Source: Pascua guehoae (Eukaryota; Basidiomycota; Tremellomycetes; Trichosporonales; Trichosporonaceae). Taken from it: 64,000 nt of DNA. Position numbers and translations under genes: made by a program. Of the stretch, positions 12,305-22,748 are shown piece after piece (positions within the stretch are counted from its first letter, which is position 1; each line of letters opens with the position of its first letter). The notes beneath the pieces are model-generated. The model searched no databases and was not told the origin of the DNA. It saw nothing but the letters and a program-made list of their open reading frames with translations. The stretch spans positions 3,653,297 through 3,717,296 of the forward strand of contig BCJX01000002.1 in assembly GCA_001600415.1 (NCBI GenBank). Direction: 5' to 3'.

Positions 12305-12580
12305 ATGCCGATATTCCTCTTCATCATCCCAGGCGTCTTCAGCGACGACCGCATCGACGCCCTCCGCGCCCTCCTCGGCCCCACGTGCGAGCCCGCCCGC
12401 ACCGTCGACCTCGGCACCGGCGACCCCTACTTGACATTTACGTTCAAGCGCGCCGTCTTGCATTTTGGCTTTGCAAACGAGCTCAAGCTCAGCGTCGACC
12501 AGAGGATAAAGTGGGTACTGGAGCCCCGGGGTTGTGGCTCATGGCGCAGGATGGACTTTCGGATCGTTTCGGACCCATGA
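12305..12580 (+). CDS. Small unknown protein (78 aa), paralogue candidate 2
   Basis: Proposed exons 12305-12510 and 12550-12580 give 78 residues. The 39-nt intron (GTGGGT...GCGCAG) is a multiple of three, so an unspliced 91-residue product is also open. The protein starts MPIFLFIIPGVFSDDRID and contains LTFTFKRAVLHFGF. The layout parallels the 10807 gene: N-terminal hydrophobic strand ending PG(I/V), a central strand with a basic residue, and a phase-2 intron followed immediately by a Met codon. The similarity was judged by eye and is weak. No family is recognised. Confidence 0.45.
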   Translation: MPIFLFIIPGVFSDDRIDALRALLGPTCEPARTVDLGTGDPYLTFTFKRAVLHFGFANELKLSVDQRIKWVLEPRGCGSWRRMDFRIVSDP

Positions 12581-13916
12581 CCCCCCGCTGGGCCCGCTGG
12601 CCACTGGCCTCTGGCCTCTGGGCCAGCCGGGCTCGCCGCCGCGCCCCGCTGGCCGCTGGGCTGGGGCGGCGCCACGGGTAGCTGGGCAGCGGCACCACAC
12701 TTGTGGCTGCGCGCCCGCCGCCGTATTCTCGCCCACGGCGTATATTGCTCTCTGTCTCTCTCTCGCTCTCTTTTGGTCTCTCTAGCCTCACCGTTACTCT
12801 CTTTTGGATATCTTGGCATGATCGTTATGTTGTTTTTTTTTACTCCACCCATGGTGTGCACTGTTCGAGGAACCGAGCAGGTCCAACGTCCAACGTCCAA
12901 CGTCCAACATCCAAGGCGGTCACGTCCGAGTCTCTGATCTGCCAACATGGCGACTGACACTCGTGCTCATTGTGTTTAGCTGTTCATCTGCTCAGTTGTT
13001 CAGATGTTCATTTGTCCATTTGCTCATTTGTCCATTTGTTCCTCTGCTCATCTACCCATCTGCCCATTTACGCGCAGACGAGCAGACGCAACGCGCAGAC
13101 GAGCAGACGCGACGCGCAGACGGTTGCTACAGTAACCGTGCCTCTACCCGCACCCAACGCCACCGGGCCGAAAGCAAATGGCCCGATGCAACCACCCAAA
13201 AAACGAGGGTGGGCGCCACTTGGCACCTCGATTGACGCCACTGCACTTTCCGCGCACTGATCAAGGTCGGGCTTGGCACGATTCGAATAGCACCGTTACA
13301 AGTTGGGCTTGGCACGAGTCGGGGTGCCCCACGATTCCGAACTAGCAGTGCAGTCGAGTGCTGTACTTGGCTGGAGGGATAGAGTGTGGCTCCGAGGTTG
13401 GTGGTTGGTGCGGGTGCGGGTGTGGGTATGAGTGCGGGGTGTGTGTGAGTACGGGTGCGACGGTCCGACTGTACTACTGTACTGTAGGCAGCTGCAACAC
13501 GGGCGCGTGACACGGTCGCGGCCTCGGTGTCCCCTGCTGCACGACGGGTGTCAGGCCATGCACACTGCTGACAAAGAGGACGGTTGAACGACGGGGTTGG
13601 GGTTAGTATCTGTATCCCACCATGGTGTCGGTGCGGAATTGCGTCCGTCTGGGTCCGCGTTGCATTGGAGCCCCACCCAACCCAACCTCCGCGCGGGGAT
13701 CGCCGGAGTAATTCCGGAAGAATCGCTGGGTGTTCGCAGATGGCCAGTCGAGTGCGTCTTGTGCCATGCGGTCGAGACATGACGTGACCCACGAGGTTGC
13801 GAGAGCCATCGAGCCCTGCCAACGACGAGGACCATTTACAACCACTTGCATTTGCTTGCACTCACTTGTGCTCACTTGCACTCTGTCGCCGTCACTCGCC
13901 GGTCCTGCACGCAGCG
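12581..13916. other. Intergenic region with short tandem repeats
   Basis: No supported gene. It contains a 7-bp GTCCAAC repeat (12881-12916), a TTCATTTGTCCATTTG-like degenerate repeat (about 12975-13065) and a 21-bp repeat of CGCGCAGACGAGCAGACGC type (13070-13123). The last 60 bases (CACTTGCACT repeats) lead into the dioxygenase-like gene. Confidence 0.5.
12881..13123. repeat. Cluster of short tandem repeats (7 bp, about 8 bp and 21 bp)
   Basis: Three repeat families occur back to back: GTCCAAC x4, TTYRTTTGTCCA-like units, and ACGCGCAGACGAGCAG units. No coding reading across them is credible. Confidence 0.75.
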
Positions 13917-14438
13917 ATGCAGCTCCAGAACGCCCCCGCCCCCGCCCCCAACCCCGCCCCCATCCCCCCGGACGCCGCCTTTGACGACCTCGACGGCCAC
14001 GCCGAAGTCAAAGAATACCATTTCCACGTCTACTTCCACCAAACCAACCCGGCCCACCGCGCCCTCGCCCTCGCCCTGCGCGACGACATTCTCCGCCTCC
14101 GGTCCGAGGGATACTTCCACGCCGTGCCCCTGGCGACCTACAACGACGTCCCGCGCGGCCCCCACGTCGTCGGCAGCTATGAAGTGTGGACACCGCGCGA
14201 GCGCTTTTCGCGCGTCTACCAGTACTTTGTGACGCACAGGGGTCCCCTGTCCGTGCTGATTCACCCGCTCACGCGGCGCGAGGTGCTCGACCACTCGGAG
14301 CGGGCGGCGTGGCTTGGCACTGCGTACCCGCTGGATCTGTCGAGGTTGAGTGACGTGTTGCCGGCTGTGCCGGCGCAGTATCCCGAGTTGGGGCTGGGGT
14401 ATTCGCGCCCCAGGGGGGAGGACGGGGATGAGTTGTAG
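13917..14438 (+). CDS. DOPA 4,5-dioxygenase-like protein
   Basis: Single exon, 173 residues; the start at 13917 is chosen because it directly precedes a Pro/Ala-rich leader and the conserved core. The core shows the family signatures: EYHFHVYFH, with metal-ligand candidate histidines, near residue 32-41; a GPHVVGSYEV-type strand; and LSVLIHPLTRREVLDHSERAAWLG near the C-terminus. These match the fungal/bacterial DOPA dioxygenase family, small proteins related to extradiol ring-cleavage enzymes that make betalamic or muscaflavin-type products in Amanita. Most fungal members have no proven substrate. It is probably cytosolic since no signal peptide is seen. Confidence 0.85.
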   Translation: MQLQNAPAPAPNPAPIPPDAAFDDLDGHAEVKEYHFHVYFHQTNPAHRALALALRDDILRLRSEGYFHAVPLATYNDVPRGPHVVGSYEVWTPRERFSRVYQYFVTHRGPLSVLIHPLTRREVLDHSERAAWLGTAYPLDLSRLSDVLPAVPAQYPELGLGYSRPRGEDGDEL

Positions 14439-14797
14439 CCCGGTGCGGGTGGAGGGAGTGGTGGGGGGTGGGAGTGTTGGGTCGTAGTCATGGTTGTATG
14501 ATGTACGGGGCTGGTCATCGGTGTTGCGGCAACCCAGGCTTCAGTAGTGGTCTCTTCTCTGGTTGCGAGGACGCATGCGCACCGCACCGCGTAACACCAT
14601 GGGGCATTCACTGTTACGTCTCCGAGCTGGATAACTCGGCAGGTCAGCTTCGTCTACCCTCGTCAAGTCGGCTTCGTCGACCTCGAGATCAAGCAAGATT
14701 CAACGCCCGCGTGAGAGCTTCAAGGACGGTGACCTGGGAATCTCCCAGAGATTGTAGGCATGACCTTGCAGCGCATTTAGAGTTCTGGTGTCGCTAG

Positions 14798-14843
<46 letters not shown>

Positions 14844-15364
14844 AGAGGTACGCTGGTGCAGCAGCAGCAGCAGCCGATGGTGGTGGTGGTGTCATTGCCT
14901 CGGGCTGCAAATGTTACGGGCAGTGTCATGCCGGGTCCAACTCTCGATATGTGATGAAGAGTGTAAAGCGCGTTGAACGCTCTCGAATGCCTGGGAGACC
15001 ACTCGGACTGGCCATTGGATAGGGGTGTCGTGAATCAATGCACCATGACGCCTTGCAATGCCTAAAAGCAGCTAGAAACATCTCCAGGGGCTGCCGACAT
15101 CGACGATGGGCTGGGGAGGATGTTTCCTGCTGTCAATGCTGTTGATGATCTCGTATGGGGCAATGTCCGCATAGACTCCCTGGACTTGAAACGGCTGCCA
15201 GCTGGTGCTCGCCGCGTTGTGAAGGTCTGGGACGCTTCACTCCTTCCCAGCTTGGGCCAAAGTACCAGGCCGTACGACGACCTCATCCATAGTAAGAGGA
15301 ATAACATAGAGGATAGCTTGAACATGTACTAGAACTACAGGATATGATACCGTTCCCAACAGAC
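14439..15364. other. Intergenic region between the dioxygenase-like gene and RAP1-like gene
   Basis: The 3' flanks of two convergent genes. It holds a CTGTTG hexamer tract (about 14800-14843) followed by GCAGCAGCAG and TGGTGGTGG runs. No gene is supported; ORFs across the hexamer only give poly-Leu. Confidence 0.5.
14799..14893. repeat. (CTGTTG)n and adjoining trinucleotide tracts
   Basis: About seven CTGTTG units, then short GCA and TGG repeats. Confidence 0.9.
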
Positions 15365-17283
15365 TCAGACAACCTGGTCCACCTCTATCGCGTCCGAGCG
15401 TTCCTCTGCAACTTTATTGCGGTTCGCTAACCGCTGCGCCCTTGCACTCGGGCCCGCTGGCTGCGCCGTCTCCCCGCTGCCTCGCCGACTGTCGACGCGT
15501 GTGGTCGCATCTGCACGGGAGCTGCTCCCACTCGCGCGTTGTCGTGTTGTCCTGTCGCGAGATGGGGTGGTGGCCGATCTCCCTCGATCGGGCCTGCTCC
15601 TCTTCGCGCGCCGTTGGCCTGGCTCCTCCGCTCGCCGCTTCCCCTTAGCCCTCGCCTGCTCCTCCACGTCCTGCTCGCTCTCTTCCCTGTCACTCTCCTC
15701 GTCCTGCTCACTCTCCTCGTCCTGCTCACTCTCCTCCCCATTCTCTCCCTCCCTATCCCCATCCTCCCCATCCCCGTCTCTCTCCGACGCAGTTCGCAGG
15801 GTGTGGTCGACACCCTCGCCGGCATAGGCATCTACCATTTCCTCGAGTGTCATGTCGTCCCCGGGACGCTTCACGTCCCGGTTCTTCTTAAAATGGTTGT
15901 GCCAGGCCGACCAAGGGTGGCGCGTGGCCCAGCCGTATACCGGATCGTCCGCATTGTACAACTGCACCGTCAGCATCCAGCGCTAGAGGTAATAAACATC
16001 AGAGCTCACCTCCAGCTCCTTGTACAGCGAGCGTGTCGTGCGGCCGGCGTTAGTGGGGCGCACAAAACCGAGCCATCGCGCCAGACACTCGCGATCGTGC
16101 GAGGTGAACTCGGTTCGTCCTCTTAACGGTGGCGGTTGGGTGCGGTCGCGAGGTGGCTGGCCGGGTCGGCTCCGAGCTTGCGACTGGGTTGGCCGGTGTG
16201 TCCTGGAAGGGTTCCTCGATGGAGGGTGCGTAGGTTGAATCTGAGACGGGGCAGCCTGCGGTTCCAGTTGTGGGTCCTGGGCCCTGCTCGCGCTGTCGTC
16301 TGTTCGGGTCCCGCTCCTGCGCTGCGGACTCCGGAAGGCGGCGACTGTGTCTTCCACCCACTTCCTATTGCGGTAGAGTACTCTTCCCTTTGGGGGACGA
16401 GCAAGGAAGGGATGTTTGTCTGGCAGGATACACACGTCGTAGTGGGCTTTAGCACCGACGACGATGGCGCCATGCATCTGATGTCAGCCATATACATCCT
16501 GGAGCAGTCCACCACCGGGCACCAAAACTCACCTCCAAGTCTAACATGGCTTTTTCCCGCGACTCTTCGTTGCCCAGGTCGGCAACAGCAACGCACAACT
16601 GCGTCTTGCCCCGCACGAACGCTCCGCGGCGACCTTTCCGCCTCCGGGGTACCGACACCGCGCGGTCCGTAAAGAAGACGCGCGCAAGCCAGTCCGAGCA
16701 CGTCAGCAGCACCTCGCGGTCGCGAATCTTGTCGCGCATGCCGGGGAGGCGCAGGAGCGAGTCGCGTTCCTCCATCGTCATGTCGTAGTATGTCATGATG
16801 ATAGATGCAGACTCTGCGTCCTGTGTAATATTTCCACCGGCGTACTGAGCGTGTGAGCTAGAGGGAGCGGGAGCTCGAGCTCACTGTGATTCGCGACTTC
16901 ATGTTGGCACGGATTGGTGTGGGAATCCAGTCCGGGAGGAAGAAGTGCGCGCGGCCCCATGGGAACTCCTTGCCATCCAACCGGAGCCTGTGAGCGTCTT
17001 TCGACGGAGAGGGTGCGTCGCTGTCGCTGCTACTGTCGCTGTCGTCGTCCTCAACCCCGTCACGGCCGTCATTACGATCTCCACCATCGCCCCGGTTCCC
17101 CGATGTCGACTCTTCCTCCTCCCTATCGCTCGGGAGCTCGCTCTCGCCTTCGCTCGCCGCGCGGAACGGTGATTCTGGCGCTGGAGGTCAGTTGGGTCTG
17201 GATACTATAGTGTACGCACGCATTGGAGCGTGTACAGGTTGGCAATAGACAATAGATGATGAGAGTTGTGGATCCAAAGTCAT
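15365..17283 (-). CDS. RAP1: RAP1-like telomere-binding protein (BRCT plus Myb/homeodomain)
   Basis: Exons (minus strand) 17283-17220, 17180-16885, 16844-16533, 16477-16010 and 15982-15365 join in phase to 585 residues. Introns are 39, 40, 55 and only 27 nt. After an acidic N-terminus comes a BRCT-like region (DGKEFPWGRAHFFLPDW, then YAGGNITQDAESASIIM, then the DREVLLTCSDWLARVFF tryptophan segment). The Myb-type domain spans exons 4 and 5: RTEFTSHDRECLARWL, GRTTRSLYKELE, then HPWSAWHNHFKKN. This matches the RAP1 Myb pattern (FT..D..L, YKEL, H.W.SW...Y.K). RAP1 acts at telomeres with shelterin. The C-terminus is a low-complexity SEQDEE repeat and a basic, probably nuclear-localising stretch, with no recognisable RCT domain. 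The start at 17283 is favoured because the phase-1 join restores the frame; a Met near 17223 is an alternative. Confidence 0.82.
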
Positions 17284-17360
17284 CGGGCCGACGCGCGGAT
17301 TTGTTGACACCAAGTCAGCCGCGAGCTGCCGGGCGCAAGGCTAATCCAATTTCAAACAGG

Positions 17361-17368
17361 TCACGTGA
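17361..17368. promoter_or_regulatory. TCACGTGA palindrome in the RAP1/PhyH divergent promoter
   Basis: A perfect octamer containing CACGTG, the Cbf1/bHLH core. It sits 78 bases upstream of the RAP1-like start and 181 bases upstream of the dioxygenase start. The same octamer occurs upstream of NAC-alpha and RIO2. Binding is inferred from the motif only. Confidence 0.5.
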
Positions 17369-17548
17369 ACAATTAGATTTTGACCCTGAGATTAGAAACT
17401 CTTTCATAAATGGGTGGCGATCAACCGCGGAACGCGTCATGCCCAGCGGCTGGATGTGCCTGGTAGCGCGTGGTGACCACCGAGTGACTCCCGATTGCCG
17501 CCTCGACAACTCTTTTCTCTGCCTTCCACCATTGTACCATTCTGCACC

Positions 17549-18946
17549 ATGCCCGCCCTCACACCTGAACAGCTCGCCCAGTGGGAATCCGACGGGTATG
17601 TCTTGCGCGCGCCTGCAACAACCCCACCCCGCCCCGCCCCCCTGCTACTCTAACGCTAGGTACCTGGTCCTGCCGGGCTTCTTTACGCCGTCGGAGACGA
17701 CCGAGATGCTCGACCGCGTCCACACGCTGCTGGACGAGTTTAAGATTGAGGGACACCCGCTTACGGCGTTCAAGACGAGCGCCGACGGGGACCATGTGGG
17801 CGACGACTACTTTTTGTCCTCTGGCGACAAGGTGAGCCCCGCTTCAGACGTCGAGATCGAGAGGTAGAGCTCACTCGACTAGATCCGATACTTTCTCGAA
17901 CCATGGGCACTCACCGAGGCGACGCCGACGGAACCCGCGCGCCTCCGCCCGGGCGTGCCTGCGTCCCGGAGCATTAACAAGATTGGGCACGCCCTCGCGG
18001 TCCTCGACCCAGTGTTCCGCAAGTATACGTTTGAGAGCGATAAAGTGCGCGACGTTGCGCGGGCGTTGGGGGCGCAGAAGAGCCCGAGGGTGCTTCAGAG
18101 TATGGTGATTTGCAAGCAGCCGCGGATTGGCGGGCAGGGTGAGTTGGGTCGAGACCGTCTGCGTGAGACGAGTTGGCTAGGAGGCGCGACGGCGGTAGAC
18201 TGCGGCTGCACTCGTGTAGGATTTCCAAGTGGAGGCTGGTGGTGGTGTGCGGGGAGGGCTGGTGTTCGATCTACACAGGAGGCCTGTTGGGCTACTCGGG
18301 TCGCGACTATCGTTGCCCGTTTCGACATGCTCTGTACGGGACCCCCGCGCGAACGAGGACCACCGGTGCCAGAACAACCCCATCGCGACTGAAATAAGAC
18401 CACTCGCGCTAACATCAGTTCCCTGCCACAACGACTCTACATTCCTGTACACCTCGCCGCCCTCTGCGATCGGGTGCTGGATCGCGCTCGACGAGTGCAC
18501 GCCCGAAAACGGCTGCCTCTCCTTCCTGCCGGGCTCGCACAAGGTGGCACGCGTGAGCGAGCGCTTTGTGCGCGCCCCCGGCGGCGGCACGACGTTTGAG
18601 CGTGTCCCTGGGGTAGAGCCGAATAGCGAGCAGTGGGACGACATGGAGGGGTGGAAGGAAGCACCGTGTCCCCCGGGCACCGCGGTGCTGATCCATGGTG
18701 AGTTGGGGGGGGGGGGGGGGGGGGGGGTGTACTAGCCCTGTTCTGTGGGCTAGACGCTGCACCTCTTCTGTGGGCTGGTAGACCTAACACCCAGGGAGCG
18801 TCATGCACCGCTCGCCCCCGAACCCGTCGGAGCGGACCCGCATGATCTATACTTTCCACATGATTGAGGGTGCGGACGGGTACGAGTATGACGAGAAGAA
18901 TTGGCTCCAACCCACAAAGGAGATGCCGTTCCGTCCCTTGTTTTGA
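17549..18946 (+). CDS. Phytanoyl-CoA dioxygenase family (PHYHD1-like) protein
   Basis: Five exons (17549-17595, 17660-17831, 17883-18138, 18419-18697, 18795-18946) give 301 residues, close to the size of PHYHD1. The Fe(II)/2-oxoglutarate site is complete: the HxD pair in CHND (His162, Asp164), the distal His in SVMHRSPPNP (His256) and an Arg (265 or 267) positioned for 2-oxoglutarate. KQPRIGGQ precedes the HxD motif and ENGCLSFLPGSH follows it, as in the family. The substrate cannot be deduced; PHYHD1-like enzymes are distinct from the peroxisomal phytanoyl-CoA hydroxylase. Intron 3 is 280 nt, much longer than the others, and intron 4 contains a long G run. It is transcribed divergently from the RAP1-like gene. 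Confidence 0.9.
18704..18727. repeat. Poly-G tract of about 24 bases in a PhyH intron
   Basis: A pure G homopolymer directly after the donor of intron 4. Its length is prone to sequencing and replication error. Confidence 0.9.
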
Positions 18947-19240
18947 GACTGGCAGGCGGCGACTTGGGCGTAGAGGCTTGGGGGTGGTGTGGGACAGGAG
19001 AATAGTAGTCGAAACAGGGCAAGAATAAAGTTGGGGTGGTCTGGAAAGTTGGGGCGGTCTGGAAAGTGCCTCACCAGCCAGATGTCCACGTTGTATGCAT
19101 CTACCACAAGTTGCTCTGCGCACTCCGTCTCGCCTCAGACGGGTCCGACTGCCCTCGGCTCACACTTCTGCCCATTACATCCATTTTCTACCAACGTAGT
19201 CTCCAGCATCTAGCCGTGAAGTCTCGGCCAAGCAGCCTTA

Positions 19241-21408
19241 CTACGCGTCCACCGACAAGACCTCGACCTTTGCGCCCTGGAGCACATTTGCGGGTCGGAG
19301 ATTGTACAGCTCGTCGATGAGGGCGGCGCGGAACGTGCCTGGTCCACGCACGTCGTCGCGGGCCGCCGCTGCCTCGGCCGCGAGGTTGAACACGAGCACG
19401 CCGGCGAGAGCACCAACGAGCATGTCGCCCTGGACGAGCTGGGACTGATTCTCCCACGGCTCGCCGTCGGCAAGGGCGGCGAGGCGCGCGGCCGCGCAAA
19501 AGGTCGCGACCAGTGTGCCCGTCATGCAGCCAGAGCCGGTGATGACGCCGAGCTGGGGTATCAATGATCCGGCCGAGAAGCAGCTGTGGGTGCATGGACA
19601 CACTAGCACTCACGTAGTCGTGCCCGTTGGACGTCTTGAGGACGACGTCGCCGTCCGAGATGTAGTCGACCTCACCCGTGAGGACGACAATGGCAGCACG
19701 CTCGCGCGCGAGCGCCTTGACAACGGCTCCCGGGTTGGCGAACCCCTTGCCGACCGAGTCGACGCCGCGTGCCGTGACCTCGTTGTTGCGTGCGAGCGCA
19801 CCAATCTCGGCCGCGTTGCCCTTGATCACCGTCGGCTGCCAGTGTGCCAGCAGTTCTGCGGGTCAGCGGACGCATCTGCCGGCTTGTGTACTCACGCTGC
19901 GAAGTCTCGCGCCGGAACGCCGTGGCGCCCACGGCGACGGGGTCGTACACGAGCGGCTTGCGGTTGACGTTTGCCTGGCGGCCCGCGACAAACATGCCCT
20001 CTTTATCGGTAATGGTGCCAAAGTTGACGAGGAGCGCGCCGATCGCGGGACTCAGGTCGGCGACGTCGCGCGGGTTCGTCGCCATGATGGGGCTCGCGCC
20101 AATGGCGAGCGTCGCGTTGGCAGAGTCGTTGATCACGACATTGTTGGTGATCTGTTGTATGAGTCAGGGCTGTATGTAGTCAACTTGACAACACTGACCT
20201 GGTGCACCAACGGTGTGTTCTCCCGCACAACCTCCATGAGCTTTGCCGACTGCGCGACGAGGGCCTCTACGGTCCGCTCTCCGTGGCTGGGGGCAGAGAA
20301 CGCAGCCTGGGAATTGTTGCCGGCCACACGCGCACGCTTGAACGAGTCAATCGTGTCGCGGAGGCCACGCGACGCCTCCTTGGGAGTAGTCGAGGCCACG
20401 ATTGCCGAAATGATCGCAACGCCGTCAAGGTGGTTGCGTGTCTCGGGGCCGACAGAGCCGTGCAGCAGATGAGGGACGTTTGGAGGGTGAATGCCGCCTG
20501 TGAGTGTAAGCAAAGCCAACCACGAGTATTCGACCGCGATCTCCTCCAAGTGGCTCGCGGTTACTCTCCGGTCTCGTGCATGTTCTCTCCCGACTGTCAT
20601 TCCCAGATCGAGATTCCAGCAACCCTCAACTCGGGGCCGCTCCCACAGCCACACAGTCCACCAGACTCACCAATCGCCACACTCTGCACACCGCTACCAC
20701 TCAACACATCGAGAATCTTGCCAACGCCATCGGGCCCCAGCTTGAGCTTCTTGCTCACGTCCTTTGAACCCGTGGGCCAGACGGCGCCAATGCCGACATA
20801 GTCTGCGCCGTCCGCGATCGCCTTGCGCGCTTCCTCGGCCGTCGACACGGACAGACCAAGCACGGCATCGTCACCAATGAGGCGCCGCGCCTCGGTGAGT
20901 GCCATGTCGTCCTGGCCAATGTGGAGGCCCGTCGCGCCGACAGCGAGGAAGACATCGATGCGGTCGTTGATGAAGAGCGGCACGTTGTACTGAGCGTCAG
21001 AGGAGTCAAGCACAGCAATGCAAGAAACATGTTAGGTTTTGGTTAGATGCTCTGGGAAATGCCACCCACCTTGTCTGTAATCTCCTTGGTCCGGCGTGCA
21101 ATCTCCACAAACTACGAGTCAGGCATGTGGACGACAACAAGAGCGACGTCGAGAGACACCATCGACTCACCTCGCCAGTGTCCGTGTCCTTCTCGCGAAC
21201 CTGGACCACGGTCACACCGCCCTGCAGTGACTGAACATTAGCTAAGGGATCGGCATTCCTAGCTGACCTCTTCGAGGCTCTCATAGTAGTCCTGCCGTCA
21301 GCCATGGCCCTTGTTGTGAATTTCCTGGCTGCGTCGCACCTTTCCGGCGGGCAAGAGCTCGCGCCCAGTGACGAGGTAGAGCGAATAGTCGATCTCTGGC
21401 TTGCCCAT
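19241..21408 (-). CDS. THI6: Bifunctional thiamine-phosphate synthase / hydroxyethylthiazole kinase
   Basis: Nine exons (minus: 21408-21340, 21291-21268, 21230-21171, 21111-21070, 20989-20671, 20497-20199, 20151-19896, 19855-19614, 19552-19241) join in frame to 540 residues, the size of yeast Thi6. The N-terminal half is the ThiE-type TIM barrel: DYSLYLVTGRELLPAGK, GGVTVVQVREKDTDTGE, FINDRIDVFLAVGATGLHIGQDD-type segment, then VGIGAVWPTGSK. The C-terminal half is the ThiM-type kinase: NTPLVHQITNNVVINDSAN, NFGTITDKEG, YDPVAVGATAFR and the GVITGSGCMTGT glycine-rich site. It couples HMP-PP and HET-P to thiamine phosphate in the cytosol. Exons of 24, 42 and 60 nt and introns down to 37 nt are notable. 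No thiamine riboswitch elements were seen near the start. It is divergent from prefoldin subunit 1. Confidence 0.95.
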
Positions 21409-21770
21409 TTTGTGCAAAGAGTGTAGATGTCAAAAGGGAACGAACAAGATGCAATTCCTTGCAATGGTTGTATTGTTGTGCATGAGTGAGCCGATGGGGG
21501 TCTCGAGACACACACACCAAACCCATTTCAGATGGCATCGCGTCTTGGGGGGCCGCCAAATGTCGTCAACGGAACTCCGCACTCCGCTCAGTCAAAGGTG
21601 GAGGTGGGGATGGGGTGCCACGTGGATTTGCTTCCGTCCTACGTCGTTGTCTGACATGTGGTGCACCTGTCTTGACCACTGGCCACCGACCACATTGTCG
21701 ATGCGAGCGAGGCCAGATCGCGTTCATTGTACGCGCCCTCCACCACCCCCACCACCACCACCCCGCCACC
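21409..21770. promoter_or_regulatory. Divergent promoter, THI6 / prefoldin subunit 1
   Basis: 362 bases between two start codons on opposite strands. There is no clear TATA box; a CACC-rich stretch directly precedes the prefoldin start (ACCACCACCCCGCCACCATG). Confidence 0.6.
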
Positions 21771-22748
21771 ATGTCCAACCTCTCCGACGACACGCTGCGA
21801 AAGGTGCCTCTTTGCGTCCCCCCTTGACCTGACCCACTGAACCGACGAGACACCGTGTGCTGACGTGTCTCCTCCAGATCCTCCAGCAGATCCAGACCCA
21901 GGCCATCTCGAGCTCGCGCCAGCTGTCCCTCGTGCGCGCCCAGGTCGGCGCCAAGGAGAAGGAGCGCAAGATTCTCGAGCTCACGATGCGCGAACTTGGT
22001 ACCGTGCCCGAGGGGGATGCGCGCATGTTTAGGGGTGTTGGCAAGATGTGAGTTGTGGTGGTGGTGTGGTCGTTAGGGGGTTGGGCTGTGGCTATGTCCG
22101 TCGCCCGATGCGCTTCGATTCCCGTGATGTCGGGCTTGGTGCATCATGGGTATCGCAGTGGTCGACATTGTCTTGGTGGCCAGGAACTTGGTACCTCTAC
22201 TTGGTTTGACTTCTTGACCCAGAGGTTGAAAGCGCGTCTCCACAGACCATGGACGTGTGCGTTGGATTTGAGGGGTCCGTGGGACGGGTGCATGGTCACT
22301 GTTCCGAGCCGCCTGCCATCCTGGCCACGCCGTTGCCTCCATGCGCCGGCATAGGGCAGTGTGTGCAGCTGCCACGGAAAGGTGCAGGCGGACCACATGG
22401 GCATCGTCTTGTTGCCCTCGACCAAGCATCCTCATCGCCTTGCCTTGGGCACGACACGAATGTCTTGCGCGCTGTAGTATTCCTGCATTCCTTGTCTTTC
22501 TGCACCCCCCATACGTAACATTCCCTAACAAACAGGTTCATTGAACAGCCGCGCGCCACCATCAACGCACAGCACACGGCACAGGAAAGGTCGCTTACCG
22601 ACGACATTACCAGCCTGAACAAGAAGGCAAAGTACCTCGAGAGGCAGGTCGAGGAGGCCAACGGCCAGCTGCGTGATATTGTGGGTACAGCTATGGAACC
22701 CTGGTGCTGAAGCTGACCCCCCAGTTCCGGAGCCAGAACCGGGCGTAA
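21771..22748 (+). CDS. PFD1: Prefoldin subunit 1
   Basis: Four exons (21771-21803, 21878-22047, 22536-22680, 22725-22748) give 123 residues, typical for a beta-type prefoldin subunit. It has the two-helix coiled-coil plan: MSNLSDDTLRKILQQIQTQ and ISSSRQLSLVRAQVGAKEKE, a hairpin with GTVPEGDARMFRGVGKMFI, then an alkaline helix ending LERQVEEANGQLRDIF. Prefoldin hands nascent actin and tubulin to the CCT chaperonin in the cytosol. Intron 2 is 488 nt, against 74 and 44 nt for the other two. The last exon encodes only seven residues. Confidence 0.9.

Noticed and set aside
14799..14893. Poly-Leu ORF over the CTGTTG tract
   Set aside because: Produced entirely by the simple repeat.
21409..21770. 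Possible thiamine (TPP) riboswitch in the THI6 leader
   Set aside because: The conserved CUGAGA and ACCUGAU-type elements were not seen, and THI6 introns are too short to hold one.
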